Part shown: piece by piece, positions 1 to 5,388 of the stretch
Layout of the letters: each line of letters opens with the position of its first letter
Position numbering within the stretch: the stretch's first letter is position 1
NCBI GenBank assembly: GCA_900770535.1
Contig: CAAHDV010000044.1
Span: forward strand, 1-15,182
Source of the DNA: Lachnospiraceae bacterium
GTDB taxonomy: Bacteria > Bacillota > Clostridia > Lachnospirales > Lachnospiraceae
Direction: 5' to 3'
Length of the DNA stretch: 15,182 bases
Translations under genes and position numbers: made by a program
Notes under the pieces: model-generated
The model's database searches: none
The model's input: the letters and a program-made list of their open reading frames with translations, nothing else
Told to the model about the DNA's origin: nothing

Positions 1-13
1 GCTCTTCCGATCT
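1..13. other. Illumina adapter remnant at contig start
   Basis: The first 13 bases, GCTCTTCCGATCT, are identical to the 3' end shared by the standard Illumina TruSeq read-1 and read-2 adapters. They sit exactly at the window edge and run into a gene that is cut there. This is sequencing artefact, not genome. Confidence 0.93.
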
Positions 14-81
14 TCTGCAGCTTTGGAGATACTTTCTTCCTGTTCAATGGCAATAATGTACTCGATTTGTCTCAGATCCAT
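1..81 (-). CDS. LysR-family transcriptional regulator, N-terminal fragment
   Basis: Only the start of this gene is present. Read on the minus strand from the ATG at 81, it gives MDLRQIEYIIAIEQEESISK followed by AAE, which is the classic opening of a LysR-type winged helix-turn-helix domain. A GGAGG ribosome binding site lies at 93-97, 11 bases upstream of the start. About 23 residues are genuine. The last codons at the window edge come from the adapter at 1-13 and must not be translated. LysR regulators usually bind next to their own promoter and control a divergent operon in response to a small-molecule co-inducer, and the gene here is divergent from the hydrolase-permease-hydrolase operon starting at 284. 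That makes it the probable regulator of that operon (inference). A weak minus-strand promoter could lie at about 117-145 (TATATT, TTTTCA). Effector unknown. Confidence 0.82.
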   Translation of the reverse strand, partial: MDLRQIEYIIAIEQEESISKAAEDRKS

Positions 82-185
82 AAAAAACGATTCCTCCACT
101 CTGTTAATTATCTGACAATATAAAATAGCCGGATTTTAATGAAAAACTATTAATTTAACTAAGACTTCAAATAAAAACACATAAG

Positions 186-214
186 TTGAATTAAGAATAT
201 TTCTCAATTATACT
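186..214 (+). promoter_or_regulatory. sigma-A-type promoter of the hydrolase-permease operon
   Basis: A -35 element TTGAAT (186-191) and a -10 element TATACT (209-214) are separated by exactly 17 bases. Transcription would start near 221, leaving a leader of about 63 nt before the gene at 284. It is the best promoter match in the gap between the LysR fragment and that gene. Confidence 0.65.
189..209. promoter_or_regulatory. candidate operator palindrome inside the promoter spacer
   Basis: The arms AATT-A-AGAA and TTCT-C-AATT surround a TAT centre, giving an imperfect palindrome of 21 bases with 8 of 9 arm positions complementary. It fills the space between the -35 and -10 boxes. Binding there would be expected to block RNA polymerase or, for a LysR/MerR-like mechanism, to remodel the promoter. 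Assigning it to the adjacent LysR protein is inference; AT-rich sequence makes chance palindromes fairly common. Confidence 0.4.
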
Positions 215-283
215 AGGACCATACAAAGAACTCAAGCAGAAAATAAGACAAATGTAATAAACAAGTGAAGGGGGAATTTTATT

Positions 284-1120
284 ATGGCATTTCGTTGTAC
301 ACCACCAACCAAGGACCCGGTAGCCACGCTGGCTTACCGCCCGTGGGAATTGGCAATTAAGCCATTTCAGGTAGCACCACAGACCTGGTATGCAGCAGGA
401 CAGACCTGGGTAGGCTGTTATTTAATTGACACAGGGGACGGATTGATCCTCATTGATACCGCAATCGCGGAGAGTGCTTATATGCTGGTGGATTCCATTT
501 ACCGTCTGGGTTATCGCCCGGAGCAGATCAAAAAGATCCTCATCAGCCATGCCCACTTCGACCACTGCGGAGCAGCGGCTCTCATGAAAAAGCTGACCGG
601 CGCGGAACTTTACATGTCCAGAGAGGACTGGGAATTTATGAAGGCCTGCCCGAAGGAGACCATCGACATTGACAAGGATTCTCATCCGCAGTACTTCGAG
701 CCGGATCATTTCTATTCTGATGAAGAGCCGATCACCATGGGGAATGTCACCATTCACAGCATGCTGACCCCTGGCCACACCGTTGGCTGCACTACCTTCT
801 TCTGGGAGGTGACCAATCCGGCAAACGGCGAGCGTTACGTAGTGGGGATGCATGGCGGGGTAGGTGCCAACACCATGAACGACAAATATTACGCGCAGAG
901 TGAGTACCTGACTCCGGATCTGCGCGACCGCTTCCTGGCAGACGCGGAGAAGGTCGGAAACATTCATGTAGATATTGCCCTTCCGAGCCATCCGAACCAG
1001 ATCGAGATTACAGACCGGGCCGGACAGTACACCGACGAGTCCCAGCCGTTTTTAGATGACACCATCTGGAAACAGTTTATTGAGGAGCGTGTGCGTCAGG
1101 TACGAGCGCTGATGAAGTAA
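284..1120 (+). CDS. MBL-fold metallo-hydrolase, subclass B3-like (first of two)
   Basis: The 278-residue protein has the metallo-beta-lactamase metal motif HAHFDH at residues 89-94, a further His in PGHT (H165) and a late His in LPSHP (H236). These are the six usual zinc ligands of a B3-type enzyme, so it is predicted to be a dinuclear metal hydrolase. The run GHTVGCTTFFW resembles B3 lactamases, but no signal peptide is visible and the protein looks cytoplasmic, which argues against a role in resistance. Where B3 lactamases have a YADS-type strand this protein has GMHGG (188-192). The start at 284 has an AGGGGG ribosome binding site nine bases upstream. It is the first gene of an operon with a permease 37 bases downstream and a paralogous hydrolase beyond it. 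The substrate is unknown; a lactone, ester or amide taken up by the permease would fit. Confidence 0.88.
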   Translation: MAFRCTPPTKDPVATLAYRPWELAIKPFQVAPQTWYAAGQTWVGCYLIDTGDGLILIDTAIAESAYMLVDSIYRLGYRPEQIKKILISHAHFDHCGAAALMKKLTGAELYMSREDWEFMKACPKETIDIDKDSHPQYFEPDHFYSDEEPITMGNVTIHSMLTPGHTVGCTTFFWEVTNPANGERYVVGMHGGVGANTMNDKYYAQSEYLTPDLRDRFLADAEKVGNIHVDIALPSHPNQIEITDRAGQYTDESQPFLDDTIWKQFIEERVRQVRALMK

Positions 1121-1157
1121 TAGAAGAGTTAAGAACGCATTCAAAGGAGAAGAGAAC

Positions 1158-2438
1158 ATGGAAATGTATATTGTACTTGCGATTACCCTGTTCATGATGG
1201 TGATGTTCATCTGGAACAAAGTGCCGTTTGGTGTTACCACCATGACCTGCTGTCTGCTGCTGGCTATGTTCGGAATCGTCGATATTCCGAAGGCATTTGG
1301 CGGATTTGGAAACAAGATTGTTGTATTGATCGCGCCGATGCTGGTACTCAGTGCCGCACTTGGCAAGACCAGCCTGGTTATGAAGATCAGCAATGTGCTG
1401 AATGCTGTTAAAGGAAAACGTGGAATGCTGCTGATCCTTGCTTTCTATGCAGTCGGCATGGTAATGGCCCAGTTTATTCCGACCACTGCGGCAATCTCCA
1501 TTCTGGTTATCTTCCTGTTAACCCTGGATAACACCGGAGAGATCACCCCGAAGCGCCTGCTTCTTCCGCTTCTTGGTGTTATGTGCGGATGCAAATTCCG
1601 TTTCCCGGTTGGGCTTGGCGCTACCACCTTTGCTACCTTAAATGGTATGTATGAGGGTATCATCGGTGATCATCCAGAGTATATGATTTCCATGCTGGAT
1701 CCGTTCAAGGTTGCCATTATCCCGATGGTAGTACTGACCATCTACTGCCTGTTCGCCTGGAAGCTGATGCCGAAGGAGCAGGGAATCAACCAGGATGCCC
1801 TGAAGAAAACGTCCATGGAAAGACAGTTGACCGATGCCCAGGAGATGATCGTATACGGCGTATTTGTTGCCGTTATGCTTCTGATGCTGTTAAACAAGTA
1901 CACTGGCAATATGCTTTACCTGGCTCCGGCAGCAGGCGTTCTGATCCTGATCTACACCAAAGTCGTTTCCGTTCCGGAGGCAGTCAAGGGCCTGACCGCA
2001 GATATGACCTGGATGTTAGCAGGTGTTCTGATCGTGGCAGATGCCCTGGGTTCTACTGGCGCAGGTGATATGATCGGAAACGCGATTTTATCCATTCTTG
2101 GCGAGAATCCGAGTTCTGTAACCGTTATGTTTGTATTCTCTTTTGCAACCGTTATTATGACCACCTTCCTGTCCAACATGGCAACTCAGTCCGTGCTGAT
2201 CCCGATCGCGGCATCTGTAGCACTGGCTGCCGGTTGGGATCCGAGAGGTCTGGTTCTGATCATCGGTACCTGCAACTATTATGCGCTGGGCTTCCCGTCC
2301 GGTTCCGGTGAGGCTGCTGTCTGCTTTGCGGCCGGTGGCTACAACCCGTTAAAGGTTATGAAATTTACCTTCCCATATATGATTCTTGCAGCAATCAGTA
2401 CCGCGCTTTCTGCACAGATTTTGTTCCCGCTGTACTAA
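1158..2438 (+). CDS. SLC13/ArsB-type (ion transporter superfamily) permease
   Basis: This 426-residue, highly hydrophobic protein has about ten to eleven membrane segments arranged as two inverted halves. Each half carries a re-entrant motif of the divalent-anion/sodium symporter type: PTTA at 108-111 (first half) and SNMAT at 339-343 (second half, compare SNT in the family). A hydrophilic cytoplasmic stretch lies at about 202-230. A GSGEAAV segment (382-388) follows the second motif. Family members usually import dicarboxylates, citrate, sulfate or related anions with sodium or protons, or export arsenite. The exact substrate cannot be read from sequence. AAAGGAG (1143-1149) supports the start. 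The gene is sandwiched between two MBL-fold hydrolase genes, so the cargo is probably their substrate or product. It is shorter than the 450-500 residues common in SLC13 members. Confidence 0.85.
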   Translation: MEMYIVLAITLFMMVMFIWNKVPFGVTTMTCCLLLAMFGIVDIPKAFGGFGNKIVVLIAPMLVLSAALGKTSLVMKISNVLNAVKGKRGMLLILAFYAVGMVMAQFIPTTAAISILVIFLLTLDNTGEITPKRLLLPLLGVMCGCKFRFPVGLGATTFATLNGMYEGIIGDHPEYMISMLDPFKVAIIPMVVLTIYCLFAWKLMPKEQGINQDALKKTSMERQLTDAQEMIVYGVFVAVMLLMLLNKYTGNMLYLAPAAGVLILIYTKVVSVPEAVKGLTADMTWMLAGVLIVADALGSTGAGDMIGNAILSILGENPSSVTVMFVFSFATVIMTTFLSNMATQSVLIPIAASVALAAGWDPRGLVLIIGTCNYYALGFPSGSGEAAVCFAAGGYNPLKVMKFTFPYMILAAISTALSAQILFPLY

Positions 2439-2465
2439 TCAGGGAGAAGTAGGAGGAAAGATAAG

Positions 2466-3350
2466 ATGTCAATGCGTTCTGAATATGAAGAATATAAAGC
2501 AAGACAGGCAAAGCTTCTGGAGAATCCCATGTCCCGTTACTGGATCAATCAGGAGTCACGCTATGTGAAACCATTTCAGATGTACGGAAACCTCTGGTAT
2601 GTAGGAGACAGTTGGGTATGTGCCCATGTTGTGGATACCGGCCATGGCCTGCTTCTGTTTGACGCAGGAAACTGCGGAAACGGGGCGACAGCCATGCTGA
2701 TCAACGCAATCTGGGAAGCAGGTTTTCATCCGTCCGATGTAAAGTGGCTGGTTTTATCTCACGGTCATGTAGACCACATTGGTGCCGTGAATTTCTTCCG
2801 GCGGATGTTCGGTACTAAAATTTATCTGGGGGAACCGGATGCCAGAATGTATCGGGAGCACCCGGAACTTGCCCTGATCCATGAGAGCACAGATTATATG
2901 GATGAACTGTTTACTCCGGATGTTGAGATTCAGGAAGGGGACGTAATCAATTTTGGAGGCACAAACGTAACATTCCATCTGGCTTCAGGCCATACGGACG
3001 GTGTGATTTCCTGTTTCTTTGATGTGACAGACGGGAAAGAAATAAAGCGTGTGGGCTATTATGGCGGTTTTGGTTTCAATACACTTCAGAAGTCTTATCT
3101 TTTGGAAATCGGTGATACCGCTTTCAACCGCCGCCAGATTTATCTGGAGTCTATCCGAAAAGTCATTAATGAAAAGGTCGACATTTTTATGCCAAACCAT
3201 ACAAACAATGTAGATCTTTTGAATAAGCGCCAGTATATGATTGAGCATCCGGGTGAGAATCCGTTCGTAAATGAAAGCGCATGGAAGGAATACCTTCAGA
3301 TGAAATACGATGATCTGTTAAAGCTTATGGCAGATCCGGCACAAAATTAA
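2466..3350 (+). CDS. MBL-fold metallo-hydrolase, subclass B3-like (second of two)
   Basis: The 294-residue protein is a diverged paralogue of the hydrolase at 284. It has HGHVDH at residues 99-104, SGHT (H176) and MPNHTNN (H245), giving a full B3-type set of metal ligands. It shares with the first enzyme the N-terminal KPFQ block, a WV-containing second strand and a GG-x-G-x-NT segment (GYYGGFGFNT, 198-207, against GMHGGVGANT). It has an extra charged N-terminus of about ten residues and no signal peptide. The start at 2466 follows AGGAGG at 2451-2456 with nine bases of spacing; an in-frame ATG at 2472 is less well placed. The gene lies 27 bases after the permease, so the three are very likely co-transcribed. 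The two enzymes could act on different forms of one substrate or in sequence (inference). Substrate unknown. Confidence 0.88.
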   Translation: MSMRSEYEEYKARQAKLLENPMSRYWINQESRYVKPFQMYGNLWYVGDSWVCAHVVDTGHGLLLFDAGNCGNGATAMLINAIWEAGFHPSDVKWLVLSHGHVDHIGAVNFFRRMFGTKIYLGEPDARMYREHPELALIHESTDYMDELFTPDVEIQEGDVINFGGTNVTFHLASGHTDGVISCFFDVTDGKEIKRVGYYGGFGFNTLQKSYLLEIGDTAFNRRQIYLESIRKVINEKVDIFMPNHTNNVDLLNKRQYMIEHPGENPFVNESAWKEYLQMKYDDLLKLMADPAQN

Positions 3351-3361
3351 AACATGCCTGA

Positions 3362-3403
3362 AGAGGGAGTGCAGCGTAGAAAACCGCGTGCGCTCTCTTT
3401 TTT
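3362..3403 (+). terminator. probable intrinsic terminator of the hydrolase-permease operon
   Basis: An 11-pair stem (3362-3372 with 3388-3398, one mismatch and a few G-T pairs) encloses a 15-base loop, and its 3' arm runs into six T residues at 3398-3403. It starts 12 bases after the stop codon of the second hydrolase. The stem is imperfect, so strength is uncertain. Confidence 0.55.
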
Positions 3404-3425
3404 CGTTCCTGTTCTTACCAGAAAT

Positions 3426-3440
3426 GTAATAAAAAAGTAA
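3426..3440 (+). promoter_or_regulatory. candidate response-regulator direct repeat
   Basis: Two GTAA half-sites at 3426-3429 and 3437-3440 are 11 bases apart, one helical turn, and lie just upstream of the probable -10 box at 3463. OmpR-family regulators bind tandem half-sites with this spacing, and no good -35 box exists there, as expected of an activator-dependent promoter. Autoregulation by the adjacent response regulator is inference from position. Confidence 0.33.
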
Positions 3441-3459
3441 GACGGGAGCGCCTGTTTTA

Positions 3460-3468
3460 TGGTACACT
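3460..3468 (+). promoter_or_regulatory. extended -10 promoter of the two-component/ABC operon
   Basis: The sequence TGG-TACACT has an extended -10 TGn motif followed by a 4-of-6 or better -10 hexamer. No convincing -35 element is found 16-18 bases upstream. The predicted start near 3475 leaves a leader of about 70 nt before the response regulator gene. Confidence 0.45.
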
Positions 3469-3545
3469 TAAGAAAGAATAAAAACGGAACCGGCATAGCT
3501 TGGCGGCTTTCCGAATAACGATAGATACACGAGGAGGAATCAGTC

Positions 3546-4250
3546 ATGGCAGAAACCAATATTCTGGTAGTAGACGATGAACAGGAGATTGCGGATCTGG
3601 TAGAAATTTATCTGGTCAGTGACGGCTATAAAGTATTTAAAGCATCCAATGCCCAGGACGGTCTGGATATTTTAGATAAGGAAGACATTCACCTTTGCCT
3701 TCTGGATATCATGATGCCGGGCATGAACGGCCTGGAGATGTGCAAGAAGATCCGTGAGACCAACAACATTCCGATCATTATGCTGAGTGCCAAGTCCACC
3801 GATCTGGATAAGATCCTGGGCCTGGGAACCGGCGCGGACGATTACGTGGTAAAGCCGTTCAACCCGCTGGAACTCACAGCCCGGGTCAAATCCCAGCTGC
3901 GCCGCTACACCCAGTTAAACCCGAACAGCAATGTGCATGAGACTGTGAAGAACGAGATCAGCATCCGCGGCCTTACGATTAACAAAGACAATCACAAGGT
4001 AACGGTGTACGATGAGGAGGTCAAGCTGACCCCGATTGAGTTTGACATCCTTTACCTTCTGGCATCCAACCCGGGCAAGGTGTTCAGCACGGATGAGATC
4101 TTTGAGAAGGTCTGGAATGAGAAGGTTTATGAGGCCAACAACACCGTTATGGTACATATCCGTCGTCTCCGCGGCAAGATGAAGGAAGACGAGCGTCAGG
4201 ACAAGATCATCACCACAGTGTGGGGGGTAGGATACAAAATTGAAAAATAA
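3546..4250 (+). CDS. VanR-like OmpR/PhoB-family response regulator
   Basis: The 234-residue protein has an N-terminal receiver domain (about 5-117) with the acidic pair D10/D11, phospho-acceptor D54 (LLDIMMPG), S81 and K103 (VKPF). A C-terminal winged helix DNA-binding domain follows (about 138-233), with LTPIEFDILYLL and the terminal VWGVGYKIEK hairpin. Receiver sequences such as DEQEIADLVEIYL and GADDYVVKPFNPLEL resemble the VanR subgroup closely, but no van ligase genes are nearby, so glycopeptide resistance should not be inferred. AGGAGG before the start at 3546 is well spaced. Its 3' end overlaps the kinase gene by 11 bases. When phosphorylated by that kinase it presumably activates its own operon, including the ABC transporter genes downstream. 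Confidence 0.94.
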   Translation: MAETNILVVDDEQEIADLVEIYLVSDGYKVFKASNAQDGLDILDKEDIHLCLLDIMMPGMNGLEMCKKIRETNNIPIIMLSAKSTDLDKILGLGTGADDYVVKPFNPLELTARVKSQLRRYTQLNPNSNVHETVKNEISIRGLTINKDNHKVTVYDEEVKLTPIEFDILYLLASNPGKVFSTDEIFEKVWNEKVYEANNTVMVHIRRLRGKMKEDERQDKIITTVWGVGYKIEK

Positions 4251-5388
4251 CGGCAGAAAAAGCGATCTAAGCCACCGCTACCATACGCGGGTCATTACCA
4301 ACATCATCTACAGCACCCTGGTGGCCTGCCTCATTGATGTGTTTCTGGTTACGAACCTGACCATGCTGGCGGAATACGCCCAGCGCTCAGAACAGTCCAG
4401 CGCCCTGTTAAACATGGTGGGGCAGTCGGATGTGGTGGTGGTTCTGGTTTACGTGCTCATCGGCATTCTGGCCTTTGTCGTGACCTTTCTGCTTCTGCAG
4501 GAAAAGTCCGCGGCATACATTGGGCGGATTTCCGATGCAGTAGAACGGATTTCTGAAGGGGACTTAAACACCCAGGTGGAGGTGGTGGGAGATGACGAGT
4601 TTTCTTCCATGGCATCCAACTTAAATAAGATGGTGGAGGATATCCGCCGCCTGATGGATAAGGAGCGGGAATCCGAGCGCACTAAGAATGAGCTGATCAC
4701 CAACGTGGCCCACGACCTGCGCACGCCGTTAACCTCGATCATTGGATATCTGGAGCTGCTGTCCGGCCAGGTAGTCCTGCCGCCGGAGATGCAGAAAAAA
4801 TACATAGACATTGCCTACAGCAAGGCAAAGCGCCTGGAGAAACTCATCGAGGATCTGTTCGGATTCACCAAGATGAACTACGGCAAGCTGGCTATGCACG
4901 TGTCCAAGGTGGATATCGTAAAGCTTTTGGGACAGCTTCTGGAGGAGTCCTATCCGAACTTTGCCAACAAGGGACTTTCCTATGAGCTTCAGAGCAACGT
5001 GCCGGCCAAGATCATTACGGCGGACGGCAACCTTCTGGCCCGCCTGTTCGACAACCTGATCGGCAATGCCATCAAGTACGGCGCGGAGGGCAAACGGATC
5101 CTGGTCAAGGTCATGGCCGATACCGACACGGTACAGGTCTCTGTGACCAACTACGGTTATGTGATCCCGGCGGAGGAGCTTCCGCTGATCTTTGACAAAT
5201 TCTACCGGGTTGAGCAGTCCCGCTCCACCCACACCGGCGGAACCGGTCTGGGACTTGCCATCGTAAAAAACATTGTAGACATGCACGGCGGAACCATTAC
5301 GGTGAAGAGTGATTTGAACGGCACCGTGTTCACGGTAACCCTGCAGGTGGATTTTGATGTAGATAAGGAACATTTTGGAGAACTCTGA
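4240..5388 (+). CDS. VanS-like sensor histidine kinase, TTG start
   Basis: The 382-residue membrane kinase has two membrane segments (about 18-42 and 65-87) with only some 22 residues outside. A HAMP domain (about 88-142), a dimerisation/phospho-acceptor helix NVAHDLRTPLTSIIGY with H158, and a HATPase domain follow. The ATPase has N box DNLIGNAIKYG (271-281), F box IFDKFYR (317-323) and G2 box GGTGLGLA (333-340). The G1 box reads TNYGYVIP rather than DNGxGI, as in VanS-type kinases. Translation starts at TTG 4240 inside the end of the response regulator gene. A GGGGGTAGG ribosome binding site ends eight bases upstream, and no other suitable start fits. The tiny external loop suggests that it senses within the membrane or through a partner, possibly the ABC system encoded downstream. 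Its stop shares one base with the next start. Confidence 0.93.
   Translation: MKNNGRKSDLSHRYHTRVITNIIYSTLVACLIDVFLVTNLTMLAEYAQRSEQSSALLNMVGQSDVVVVLVYVLIGILAFVVTFLLLQEKSAAYIGRISDAVERISEGDLNTQVEVVGDDEFSSMASNLNKMVEDIRRLMDKERESERTKNELITNVAHDLRTPLTSIIGYLELLSGQVVLPPEMQKKYIDIAYSKAKRLEKLIEDLFGFTKMNYGKLAMHVSKVDIVKLLGQLLEESYPNFANKGLSYELQSNVPAKIITADGNLLARLFDNLIGNAIKYGAEGKRILVKVMADTDTVQVSVTNYGYVIPAEELPLIFDKFYRVEQSRSTHTGGTGLGLAIVKNIVDMHGGTITVKSDLNGTVFTVTLQVDFDVDKEHFGEL

Noticed and set aside
422..991. Minus-strand frame of 189 codons opposite the first hydrolase
   Set aside because: It mirrors the codon structure of a clear gene on the other strand, has no family features and no supported start; the same holds for the other long opposite-strand frames, for example 6486-7208 and 14116-14832.
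284..3350. Beta-lactam resistance from the two MBL-fold proteins
   Set aside because: They have the metal site but no export signal and are linked to a permease and LysR regulator; the fold is used by many unrelated hydrolases.
3546..5388. Glycopeptide (vancomycin) resistance locus
   Set aside because: The regulator and kinase are VanR/VanS-like, but no vanH, vanA/B-type ligase, vanX or vanY gene is present; such regulators are widespread in Clostridia with other targets.
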